From contig NZ_LT906468.1 of NCBI RefSeq assembly GCF_900187125.1, positions 2,046,001 through 2,110,000 on the forward strand: 64,000 nt of DNA, in the 5' to 3' direction. This document shows positions 17,949 through 26,132 of this stretch, one piece after another. Under the pieces are notes generated by a model. The model worked only from the letters and a program-made list of their open reading frames with translations. It searched no databases and was not told the DNA's origin. The position numbers were made by a program, and so were the translations under genes. Position 1 is the stretch's first letter. Each line of letters starts with the position of its first letter. The DNA is from Sphingobacterium mizutaii (GTDB lineage Bacteria; Bacteroidota; Bacteroidia; Sphingobacteriales; Sphingobacteriaceae).

Positions 17949-19940
17949 ATGCGTAAAATCATATCCATATTCGTGCTTATCCTTATTTCCCTACAATCAC
18001 AAGCACAGGATACCTTAAAGAATAAAAAAGATACGGTTCAAAAGATCGAGGAGGTGAAAGTTACTGGCCTGAGGAAACGTAAGATTGAGACTGAGATGAA
18101 AATGGCTGTTTCGGTAGATGAGTTCCTAGCTTCCTCAGATAAGATCAGCTTTATCAAAAGAGGGGCTTATGCCTGGGAGCCTATGTTGAACAACATGAGT
18201 TCGGAGCGATCGACCATTACTATCGATGGGATGCATATTTTTGGTGCCTGTACCGATAAAATGGATCCTATTACTTCCTACGTGGAGAGTAATAACCTGT
18301 CTACCATCGATATCAAGTCTGGTCAGGAAGGCAGTATGCATGGAGCAACAGTCTCTGGAAGCATTGATCTGAAGCGCAAAAGCAGTGCTTTTGATAGTAT
18401 AGCCCAATATAAAGGGTCTTACCAAAGTGGTTTTGAATTCAATAACAACCAGTTTTTCAACTTAGGTAACCTTTCCTACAGTAGCAATAAATTTGTTGCT
18501 GATGCCAGTGTGGCATATCGTAAAGCTGGGAATTACCAGGACGGGAATAATGACGTGGTCAAGCATTCGCAGTACCGGAAGTTCAACAGTTCTTTGGGAT
18601 TAGCCTATAAGACCAGCGAACTGTCCTCTATCCGTGTAGATGCCATCTTTGACCAAGCTAACGATGTTGGTTTCCCGGCATTACCTATGGATCTATGGCT
18701 TTCTAGGGCGATTATTACTTCAGCTGCCTATAAACAATTGTTTGAGGAGGGCATATTTAAGGTCTGGGACACTAAAGTCTATTTCAATGCCATCGAACAT
18801 TATATGGACGATACCAAAAGACCAGAAAATCTTGTGCATATGGATATGCCGGGTTGGAGCAATACATTTGGTCTGGTCTCTAGCGTGAACATGAAAGAAG
18901 GCCGTTACAGTTCGGATATCCAATTGAACGCCTATCAGAACCTTTCAATTGCAGAAATGACCATGTACCCTCAAGACCGTAGCAAGAAAACCATGTTTGC
19001 CTACAGTTGGCCTTGGGTAACCAGTCGATTTGCAAGTGTTTCGATGAACAATTCCTATGACTTTACGGAAAATAGTAGGGTAAATTTTGGGGGTTCATTA
19101 GGCTATAACTATAACCACTCCAAGTATGTAGAATTTAACTGGATCTTTCATCCGGGTACTCCTCAGGAAAAAAGCAGGGTTCTTCCCGGATTGCATGCCA
19201 GTTATGACCTAAGCGTAGATAGGTTTAATTTTTCTGTAGGTACAGGTTATGGACAACGCGCACCATCAGTGTCAGAAGGTTATGGTTATTATATCTACAA
19301 TAGTTTTGACCGCTACGATTATATCGGTAATCCGGACCTGAAAAATGAAATTTCTTATGAAGGAAATGCGAGTGCCGGTTTCAAGACAGAAAGAATGGGG
19401 ATCGATGCAAAGGTTAACTATTTCTACATTCAAAACTATATCGTAGGAAGGATCTTAAGCTTAGGGAGCCCGATGAACTACCAATCGGTAGGCGTAAAAG
19501 GCTATACCTCCTTAGATCATGCTAGGATCTTCAATTTCAGTTTGAATGCAAATTATGATATCCTACCGCATTTGCATTGGAAAGGAAATGTGACTTATGC
19601 CCGTGCAACGGATGAAAGAGGGGGAAACCTACCTTTCATCAGACCATTGAGTTATCAGACCTCATTGCATTACATGTACAAGAAGTTTGGCATTCAGACT
19701 TCCTTGAACGGTGATATGGAACAGCGCAATTATAGCCCTGAATATGGTGAAGACCTAACAGCTGCTTATCAGGTATGGAATGTCTCAGCTGATTATAGCT
19801 TGGCATTTAGCAAATATAAAGCTATGCTGCAGGTGGGCGCTGAAAACCTTTTCAATGAATATTACAGTACCTATGCAGACTGGGGGAATATCCCAAGGAT
19901 GGGTAGGAATATTTTTACATCCATAAAATTGAGCTTCTAG
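17949..19940 (+). CDS. TonB-dependent outer-membrane receptor, copper type (OprC/NosA-like)
   Basis: A 663-residue receptor with signal peptide (residues 1-19), plug and a beta-barrel ending in aromatic residues (IKLSF). There is no carboxypeptidase-like N-terminal domain, unlike SusC. The plug holds C101-T-D-K-M105 and an outer region holds H284-Y-M286. In Pseudomonas OprC, copper is bound by a CxxxM and an HxM motif about 180 residues apart; here the gap from Cys to His is 183. I therefore read this as a copper importer. It is flanked by the YtkA-like lipoprotein gene (5 bp) and the second CX9CX3C gene (1 bp), all one operon. Confidence 0.87.
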   Translation: MRKIISIFVLILISLQSQAQDTLKNKKDTVQKIEEVKVTGLRKRKIETEMKMAVSVDEFLASSDKISFIKRGAYAWEPMLNNMSSERSTITIDGMHIFGACTDKMDPITSYVESNNLSTIDIKSGQEGSMHGATVSGSIDLKRKSSAFDSIAQYKGSYQSGFEFNNNQFFNLGNLSYSSNKFVADASVAYRKAGNYQDGNNDVVKHSQYRKFNSSLGLAYKTSELSSIRVDAIFDQANDVGFPALPMDLWLSRAIITSAAYKQLFEEGIFKVWDTKVYFNAIEHYMDDTKRPENLVHMDMPGWSNTFGLVSSVNMKEGRYSSDIQLNAYQNLSIAEMTMYPQDRSKKTMFAYSWPWVTSRFASVSMNNSYDFTENSRVNFGGSLGYNYNHSKYVEFNWIFHPGTPQEKSRVLPGLHASYDLSVDRFNFSVGTGYGQRAPSVSEGYGYYIYNSFDRYDYIGNPDLKNEISYEGNASAGFKTERMGIDAKVNYFYIQNYIVGRILSLGSPMNYQSVGVKGYTSLDHARIFNFSLNANYDILPHLHWKGNVTYARATDERGGNLPFIRPLSYQTSLHYMYKKFGIQTSLNGDMEQRNYSPEYGEDLTAAYQVWNVSADYSLAFSKYKAMLQVGAENLFNEYYSTYADWGNIPRMGRNIFTSIKLSF

Positions 19941-19941
19941 C

Positions 19942-20319
19942 ATGTTGGTTCGAGTTATAAGTGGTTTGTTAATGCTATTGTCCGTGCTGATTGGTTTTCA
20001 GCAGGCCATTATCGTTATGCACTTTAAGCTCAACCAAGAAAGAATTGAGAAGGAATTCTGTGAGAATAAGAATAAACCGGAGTTGCAATGCCACGGCTTG
20101 TGTCATTTGAAAAAGCAGTTGGAAGACCAGGAAAGTTCGGAGACCGCAAATGTCAAGAACTACCCGAGGGTTGATATGCTCGTTGTTGCAGATTTTGAAT
20201 TCATAGTCAATGATTCCGATACGGAGTTGTGTGATGTAATCACAGGCTATCAGGAGGTCTATTATAAGGAACCCTTAAGGGAGATTTTTATTCCACCACC
20301 CATATATAGCATAGTTTAA
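19942..20319 (+). CDS. Small membrane-anchored CX9CX3C protein, paralogue 2
   Basis: A 125-residue protein starting 1 bp after the receptor stop. The N-terminal helix LLMLLSVLIGFQQAIIVMHF is followed by C-ENKNKPELQ-C-HGL-C-HLKKQ, the same CX9CX3C pattern and layout as the product of the gene at 16502. The tail is acidic and ends PPPIYSIV; the paralogue ends PLFRPPIA. Probably inner-membrane anchored with the cysteines in the periplasm. Function unknown; metal transfer to or from the receptor system is my guess. Confidence 0.8.
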   Translation: MLVRVISGLLMLLSVLIGFQQAIIVMHFKLNQERIEKEFCENKNKPELQCHGLCHLKKQLEDQESSETANVKNYPRVDMLVVADFEFIVNDSDTELCDVITGYQEVYYKEPLREIFIPPPIYSIV

Positions 20320-20384
20320 GTTTATATAAGATAAGTTAATGTTATAAAAATCAAATAATTAAAAATAAATAAGAAATTATTCTA

Positions 20385-21251
20385 ATGAAAAATTCAATTA
20401 AATATATTGCTGCTTTACTTGCTGTTTCTTTGTTCGTATCCTGTTCTAAGGATAATGTAGATCCTGTTGCTAATAATATTACTTTACACTTTGACAATAC
20501 CTTTAAAGGTAAAACCATTGTACTGGGAGATGCCAATAGCAGTACTGCTAGTAAAAACACTTCAGCTGCTGGGCAGGAGCATCAATTCTCAGAAATCAAG
20601 TATGTTATCAGTAATATTCGTTTGATCAAAGCAGAAGGTACGGAAATCCCATATAACATTAATGATTTGGATAAAGGGGCAGCTGTTGTCAATCAAGCTA
20701 AAGCACAAACCTTGGATTTTGTATTGAGCAATATTCCATCAGGTGAGTATAAACAGATCAAATTTGGTTTAGGCGTAAAACAGGAGTTGAATACCTTGGA
20801 TGAGACCAAGTTTCCTAACTTTTATAAATCGGCAGGAGCAAATGATACGGAAATGATGTGGGAATGGGGTTCAGGCTACCGTTTCACGAAGCTAGAGGGA
20901 TTTTATGGTGCAGACCATAAAAAGATGTCTATCCATACTGGAAGTACCGTTGAAGGTAAAGAAGGTGCTTATACCCAAGGAGTAGATGCCTATAGAGAAA
21001 TCTCTTTGAATCTGACTTCAGTAGCTACTGTAGGTCGTACATCTCCAAAAATCACCATCAATGCTGATTTTGATAAATTATTAAGTGGAAAAACCAATAC
21101 CATTACTTTGTCTACAGGTACTGGAATGGGTGACAATGCCACTCCGAACATCCATACTGCTGTGCAGATGGTGAAATTCGTAGATAATTTAGGTGGAAAT
21201 GGAAGCAGCGACCTTTCAGGTATGTTCTCCATTAGCAAGGTAGAAAATTAA
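20385..21251 (+). CDS. MbnP-like copper-binding lipoprotein
   Basis: A 288-residue lipoprotein with its lipobox Cys at residue 20 (LFVSC). The sequence fits the MbnP family, with LHFDNTFKGKTIVLGD near the N terminus, a central FSEIKYVISNIRLIKAEG block and the hallmark MMWEWGSGYRFTKLEG at residues 157-172, which holds Trp159 and Trp161. Known for the family: MbnP binds copper, and its MbnH partner oxidises a tryptophan to kynurenine to build the site. An MbnH-like gene follows 58 bp downstream. No methanobactin precursor or synthesis genes are in the window. Confidence 0.86.
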   Translation: MKNSIKYIAALLAVSLFVSCSKDNVDPVANNITLHFDNTFKGKTIVLGDANSSTASKNTSAAGQEHQFSEIKYVISNIRLIKAEGTEIPYNINDLDKGAAVVNQAKAQTLDFVLSNIPSGEYKQIKFGLGVKQELNTLDETKFPNFYKSAGANDTEMMWEWGSGYRFTKLEGFYGADHKKMSIHTGSTVEGKEGAYTQGVDAYREISLNLTSVATVGRTSPKITINADFDKLLSGKTNTITLSTGTGMGDNATPNIHTAVQMVKFVDNLGGNGSSDLSGMFSISKVEN

Positions 21252-21309
21252 TACAGTAGAGCCTTTCTTATTCTAGAGTAAGGAAGGCTCTTTCTTTTAT
21301 TTTTTCAAT

Positions 21310-22344
21310 ATGAGAAAGATAAAGTGGTTAGTCGTTCTATTCTTTGTGCTTGGATTTTTGAGTTCCTGTCAAGACAGGGAAGAAATTGAAGAAATTCCAT
21401 TTGACAATCCTGAATTACCCTTGGAAATTCCTATGGATTTTCCTGCGATGAATTCCTCAGTTCAGGGGAATAAGCCCACCAAGTATGGTGTAGAACTTGG
21501 GAAGATGCTTTTTAATGAAAAAAGGTTCAGCGGAAACAACACCATTTCCTGCGCTTCTTGCCACCGGCCTGAAAAGGCATTTGCGGATGAGAATCCAAAA
21601 TCCATTGGGGTATACAATCGAGTTGGGCTTAGAAATACACCTCCTGTCCAAAACATGGCCTTTATGAGGCATTATAACTGGGATGGTAATATCCTGCAAC
21701 TGGAGAAACAACCCTTGGTACCAATCATTACGCATGAGGAGATGAATTCATCGATCATGGAGGTCATTGGCAAACTACGGGATGATCCAACCTATAAAGA
21801 AATGTTCAGGAAGGCTTTTGGAGATGAGCAAATCACGGCTGACCGAATCTATAAAAGCATCGTTCAATTTGAATATACATTGATCAGTGCAAATAGCAAA
21901 TACGATAGGGTAATGCACGCTGCCAAGGAGCGTTTTACAGATTCAGAGGAAAGAGGTTTCCGATTGTTTGAAGCGAAATGTAAAAGTTGCCATAGCACAG
22001 GGCTGTTTACCGACCAGACCTTTCGCAATATTGGGTTTCCGGTAAACCCTGATACCGAAGAGGCGGGAAGAGCAAGGGTGACTGGTGATCAAAAAGATTG
22101 GATGAGCTACCGGGTTCCTTCGTTAAGAAATATTGAATTTACTGCGCCTTATGGAAGCTTTGGGCAATTTAAGACTTTAAAAGACGTATTAGATTATATG
22201 GACCAAGGAGTTTTGTACGCAGAGAATTTAGATCCTATTTTTAAAGCGAATGGAAATAGGTTACCTATGAATGAAGAAGAGAAAGCAGACATCATCGCTT
22301 TCCTGAAAACATTGAGCGATCATTCCTTTGTTGCTCAAAAATAA
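21310..22344 (+). CDS. Di-heme cytochrome c peroxidase family, MbnH/MauG-like
   Basis: A 344-residue lipoprotein (lipobox Cys20) with two heme c motifs, CASCH at 81-85 and CKSCH at 224-228. Family landmarks are NWDGN near 124 and YRVPSLRNIEFTAPY near 267-281. Where ordinary peroxidases read APYxHDGxxxTL, this one has APYGSFGQFKTL. Directly after an MbnP-like gene, the likely role is oxidative modification of that partner rather than peroxide detoxification. Periplasmic, probably outer-membrane anchored. It is the last gene of the cassette; dnaQ-like follows with its own promoter. Confidence 0.88.
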   Translation: MRKIKWLVVLFFVLGFLSSCQDREEIEEIPFDNPELPLEIPMDFPAMNSSVQGNKPTKYGVELGKMLFNEKRFSGNNTISCASCHRPEKAFADENPKSIGVYNRVGLRNTPPVQNMAFMRHYNWDGNILQLEKQPLVPIITHEEMNSSIMEVIGKLRDDPTYKEMFRKAFGDEQITADRIYKSIVQFEYTLISANSKYDRVMHAAKERFTDSEERGFRLFEAKCKSCHSTGLFTDQTFRNIGFPVNPDTEEAGRARVTGDQKDWMSYRVPSLRNIEFTAPYGSFGQFKTLKDVLDYMDQGVLYAENLDPIFKANGNRLPMNEEEKADIIAFLKTLSDHSFVAQK

Positions 22345-22384
22345 TTGATTTTACATTCAAAACACTTATTGTTGGTTTAATTGG

Positions 22385-22415
22385 TCTATTGTGAACAATA
22401 GATTTTGTATTTTTG
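22385..22415 (+). promoter_or_regulatory. Promoter of exonuclease gene with upstream palindrome
   Basis: The -7 box TATTTTTG is at 22408-22415. Just before it, TCTATTGT-GA-ACAATAGA (22385-22402) is a perfect 8-bp inverted repeat in the position of an operator. Confidence 0.5.
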
Positions 22416-22448
22416 TCATATTTGCAAGAGCATAATATTAAATAGATA

Positions 22449-23393
22449 ATGGAGTTAAACTTAAAGCGCCCGTTGGCCTTTTTTGATTTGGAAACTACGG
22501 GTGTCCAAGTATCAACAGATAGAATTGTAGAGCTTTCTATATTGAAGGTAAGTCCAGGAGGAAAAGAAGAGACATTGACGATGAAAGTGAATCCTGGGAT
22601 TCCTATTCCAGCGGAGTCTTCTATGTTTCATGGGATTTATGATGAAGATGTGAAGGACCTGCCGAATTTCCAAGCGAGAGCGAAAGAAGTTGCTGATTTT
22701 ATTGCTGATGCAGATTTAGCAGGATATAATTCAAATAAGTTTGATGTTCCGATGTTGATGGAAGAGTTTTTACGTGCTGGCGTTGATTTCTCCTTGGACG
22801 GAAGATCTTTTGTGGATGTACAGAACATTTTTCACCAGATGGAACAAAGGACGTTAAAGGCAGCCTATAAGTTTTATTGCAATGAGAGTCTTGACAATGC
22901 CCATACTGCTGAAGCCGATGTGCGAGCAACCTATGAAGTCTTGAAAGCGCAGTTATCTAAATATGAAAATGCAGAATATGAAGATAAGCATGGCGTAGTT
23001 TCTACTCCTGTAGTAAATGACGTTGAAGCCTTGCATTCTTTTACCAACTTGAGTAAACCGGTTGATTTTGCAGGACGTTTGGTCTATGATGAAGATGGTG
23101 ATGCAACGATTAACTTTGGGAAACACAAAGGGAAAAAAGTTGTTGATGTCTTTGATGTAGAGCCGAGCTATTATGCTTGGATGCAAAACGGCGATTTTCC
23201 ATTGTATACCAAGAAGGTATTGGAAGGGATTTGGAACGAGCATAAAAACAAGAAAAAAGAGGCGAGGGTAAACAATCCTGTTCAGGCAACTCAGCCTAAC
23301 AAGGAATACAAGAAGCCGGAAAGGAAACCTGAGCCCGGTAAACCCATTACCAATGATATGTTAAAGGGTTTGCAAGATAAATTTAAAAAATAA
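22449..23393 (+). CDS. DnaQ-like DEDDh 3'-5' exonuclease with C-terminal DUF3820-type domain
   Basis: A 314-residue protein. Exo I motif FFDLETTG is at residues 11-18, Exo II around NSNKFDVP, and Exo III around AHTAEADV. A second small domain near 215-262 (INFGKHKGKKVVDVF, then YYAWMQNGDFP) matches the small domain often found behind DnaQ-like nucleases. The tail is basic and proline-rich. It probably trims DNA or RNA 3' ends in repair; it is not fused to or near a polymerase III gene. trxB follows 16 bp later, so both may share the upstream promoter. Confidence 0.88.
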   Translation: MELNLKRPLAFFDLETTGVQVSTDRIVELSILKVSPGGKEETLTMKVNPGIPIPAESSMFHGIYDEDVKDLPNFQARAKEVADFIADADLAGYNSNKFDVPMLMEEFLRAGVDFSLDGRSFVDVQNIFHQMEQRTLKAAYKFYCNESLDNAHTAEADVRATYEVLKAQLSKYENAEYEDKHGVVSTPVVNDVEALHSFTNLSKPVDFAGRLVYDEDGDATINFGKHKGKKVVDVFDVEPSYYAWMQNGDFPLYTKKVLEGIWNEHKNKKKEARVNNPVQATQPNKEYKKPERKPEPGKPITNDMLKGLQDKFKK

Positions 23394-23409
23394 AGAACCA
23401 TTCAATATT

Positions 23410-24381
23410 ATGATGAATAAAGAACAAGAGATTGAACGTATTTCCTGTTTAATTATAGGATCAGGACCTGCTGGATACACTGCTGCCATTTACGCTGCAC
23501 GTGCTGATTTAAAACCTGTTGTTTATACGGGTATGGTTCCGGGAGGACAATTGACCCAAACTACAGAAGTTGATAATTTCCCTGGTTATCCAAAAGGAAT
23601 CACTGGTCCGGTAATGATGGAAGATTTGCGTGCTCAGGCGGAGCGTTTTGGTACAGATGTACGTTTTGGATATGCGACCAAAGTTGATTTTTCAACTGAT
23701 GGTGGAATCCATAAGGTAGAGATTGATGGGGTGAAGACCGTTGAGGCTGAAACCGTTATTATCGCTACGGGTGCAACAGCAAAATGGTTAGGATTGGATT
23801 CTGAAGAAAAATATAATGGATTTGGTGTATCTGCTTGTGCAGTATGTGATGGATTTTTCTACAAAGGTCAAGATGTTGCCATTGTAGGAGCAGGGGATAC
23901 AGCTGCAGAAGAAGCGACCTACTTAGCTAAATTATGTAGAAAGGTTTATATGTTGGTTCGCCGTGATGAATTCCGTGCTTCTAAGGCAATGGTTCACCGC
24001 GTGAACAATACCGCGAACATTGAAGTTCTGTATAATACCGAAGCAGTAGAGATCTTAGGAGATGGCCAAGTGGTGACCGGAGTACGCGTGATCAATAATC
24101 AGACTAAAAACCTTCAAGACCTAGATGTTACAGGGTTCTTTGTGGCGATTGGCCATAAACCGAATACCGAATTGTTCCAAGGTATCTTGGATATGGATGA
24201 AACTGGCTATTTGATAACCAAAGCCGATAGTACAGCAACTAATATCCCTGGTGTTTTTGCTTGTGGAGATGTTCAAGACCATGTTTTCCGCCAAGCTATT
24301 ACAGCTGCAGGAACAGGTTGTATGTCTGCATTAGAAGCGGAACGCTATCTAATGGCGAAGGAAGACGTGGTTCTTTCTTAA
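23410..24381 (+). CDS. trxB: Thioredoxin reductase
   Basis: A 323-residue NADPH-dependent flavoprotein that reduces thioredoxin. FAD motif IIGSGPAGYTAAIYA starts at about residue 15, the redox-active CAVC is at 143-146, the NADPH motif VGAGDTAAEEA starts at about 159, and the C-terminal FACGDVQD block is present. A normal family member. It starts 16 bp after the exonuclease gene. Downstream comes repeat block B with no obvious simple terminator. Confidence 0.97.
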   Translation: MMNKEQEIERISCLIIGSGPAGYTAAIYAARADLKPVVYTGMVPGGQLTQTTEVDNFPGYPKGITGPVMMEDLRAQAERFGTDVRFGYATKVDFSTDGGIHKVEIDGVKTVEAETVIIATGATAKWLGLDSEEKYNGFGVSACAVCDGFFYKGQDVAIVGAGDTAAEEATYLAKLCRKVYMLVRRDEFRASKAMVHRVNNTANIEVLYNTEAVEILGDGQVVTGVRVINNQTKNLQDLDVTGFFVAIGHKPNTELFQGILDMDETGYLITKADSTATNIPGVFACGDVQDHVFRQAITAAGTGCMSALEAERYLMAKEDVVLS

Positions 24382-24509
24382 GGTAGACAATAGACATAAG
24401 ATCATTTGTTTCGCCGATTGAAAAGGAAATCTATTAGATTTTATGAATTGGTGTTTTGAAATATTTTATAATGAAGAGCCTTTCTAATTTTTTAGATAGG
24501 CTCTTTTTG

Positions 24510-25080
24510 ATATTTGAACCAGGATTAATGGGATAGGAGGATAGACCAAGATCAAACCGATGGTGAGCGGCATCTCGGCTTTGCTCGATATCCGTCGAGA
24601 TCCGGCACAGGATCATCATCCACGGTAGGCGTATTACATAAGCCCGCTTCTTATTTTGAACATATAATAGGTTAGCACTGGCGTGCAGTTCCTGCACCTT
24701 CGGTTAATCCCAAACTGTCACCCTGAGAAGGAAAAATTTGAGCTAAATTTATTGGAAAGTGATGACAGCATGTTGGCAATGAAAATAAATTAGCTCTTTT
24801 ATTTTTTAAATATAGAACCCCTTTTGGGGTTCCATTATTTTAGCTGGCATGGTACGTTAGCCTGGAAGTCGCGCAAAAACGATGTTCGATTAATCGAACA
24901 TCGTTTTTGCATTACCCCTATATTGTTTACCATCCATGCTAAAATAATTTATCCCCGCTGGGGATGTATGCCGGAAAAAAATATTCTTCTGGAGAGGAAA
25001 TATAGGTCTAAATATCTAGAAACACAGATTTAACAAACGTGTCATTGGTACGCAGGAAGGTTCTGGGAACTTTACAAATA
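24510..25080. repeat. Repeat block B: inverted copy of the right half of block A
   Basis: About 570 bp that match, as reverse complement, about 15860-16415. Shared landmarks in order: TTTGAACCAGGAT with AGGATAGACCAAGAT, AAGCCCGCTTC, TGGCGTGCAG, ACTGTCACCCTGAGAAG, the GAACCCCTTTTGGGGTTC hairpin, the 38-bp palindrome, the ATCCCCGCTGGGGAT hairpin, and AACACAGATTTAACAAACGTG. By eye the core is near 90% identical. There is no open frame worth calling. Confidence 0.9.
24873..24910. repeat. Perfect 38-bp palindrome in repeat block B
   Basis: Same palindrome as at 16040-16077, again between a GAACCCC hairpin and an ATCCCC hairpin. Confidence 0.95.
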
Positions 25081-25183
25081 AGATTGCACTGGCGTACAGT
25101 TCCTGTACCTTCGGTACACGATGACAAGATCTGTTGGAGGGTAAGCGTACAGATTCTTCACTACCCGTTCAGAATTGGAAAAA

Positions 25184-25228
25184 AACAAAAGCGGAATTCT
25201 TGATATTTGCAAGAATTCCGCTTTTGTT
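25184..25228 (-). terminator. Terminator of the outer-membrane barrel gene
   Basis: A perfect 19-bp stem (AACAAAAGCGGAATTCTTG and its complement) with a 7-nt loop. Read on the - strand it runs into seven T, so it serves the - strand gene at 25321-26055. Confidence 0.88.
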
Positions 25229-25320
25229 ATATTATAATCTTAATTACTCAGCGCCTTGTTTTCTATAAATATTTCAATCTATATAGGGAGGTGCAAAGTT
25301 CTTATGTCTATTGTCTACCC

Positions 25321-26055
25321 TTAAAACCTATATCCGATAGAAAGTCCAGCGCGGATACCTCCCCATGGGCTTTTTGCTTTTAGGGATGCTCCTTGGGCGT
25401 CTACTGTTGTTTCAATATCTACAATATCATTCTGTAAATTTTCAAGCTCTTCTCTTAGGTATTGCTGCTCTTGAGGGGAAAGGTCCATTTTACCTGAAAT
25501 AGTACCACTTGCACCTCCGTAATGCGGTCCAAGGATACGAAAATCCATAAACACGGATTTGGCGAGTTTAAATTGAGATCCAATCACAAAACCAAAACCC
25601 CAAGTGCCAATACCACCTTTAAGAGGCACAGTTTCTGTATTACCTTCATCTGTCTCATAAGGATAGTTTGTGGCTATGTTGTACTTGCCATATTTGAAAA
25701 AGGGACCCACATAAAAACCTCTGCCACCTGTTCCATTTTTACTGGTGTAGAATCTGAACTCAGGAGAAAAAGTAAAGTGATCTAATGTAGCGTCGGAAGT
25801 GAAATTCTCATCTTCAATTAAATCATCAAAATACTTTTTGAAGGGCAGGGAAGATTTAGCTCTAAAACCTACACTAGCATTGACACTCATTTTTGGAGCA
25901 ACCATACGTTCATACTCGAAAGAAAAGGTTTTGCCAATTAAAGGTAATAGGTTGAATTTCACTGTGTTTTGTTGTGCTGAAGAGAGCTTTGGCATCAGGC
26001 ACAGGATGATCGTTAAGGACAGGAAAGTAAGTCCTAGAAAATTTTTTGTTTTCAT
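25321..26055 (-). CDS. Outer-membrane beta-barrel protein
   Basis: A 244-residue exported protein. The signal peptide ends around SSAQQ. The rest is amphipathic beta strands with an aromatic C-terminal residue (IGYRF), typical of small 8-12 strand barrels assembled by BAM. One loop contains a helical Q/E-rich segment (LSPQEQQYLREELENLQNDI). I recognise no specific family beyond porin-like barrels of Bacteroidota. Monocistronic with its own terminator. Function unknown. Confidence 0.82.
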   Translation of the reverse strand: MKTKNFLGLTFLSLTIILCLMPKLSSAQQNTVKFNLLPLIGKTFSFEYERMVAPKMSVNASVGFRAKSSLPFKKYFDDLIEDENFTSDATLDHFTFSPEFRFYTSKNGTGGRGFYVGPFFKYGKYNIATNYPYETDEGNTETVPLKGGIGTWGFGFVIGSQFKLAKSVFMDFRILGPHYGGASGTISGKMDLSPQEQQYLREELENLQNDIVDIETTVDAQGASLKAKSPWGGIRAGLSIGYRF

Positions 26056-26132
26056 TTTGAGTTAACTTTTGGTTTTGATTGTCCAAATATATTTAACTGA
26101 TATGAAACCAACAATACCTAGAATATGGTATT

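Noticed and set aside
16502-22344. Methanobactin biosynthesis locus
   Set aside because: MbnP/MbnH-like genes are present, but no precursor peptide, MbnB or MbnC gene is seen.
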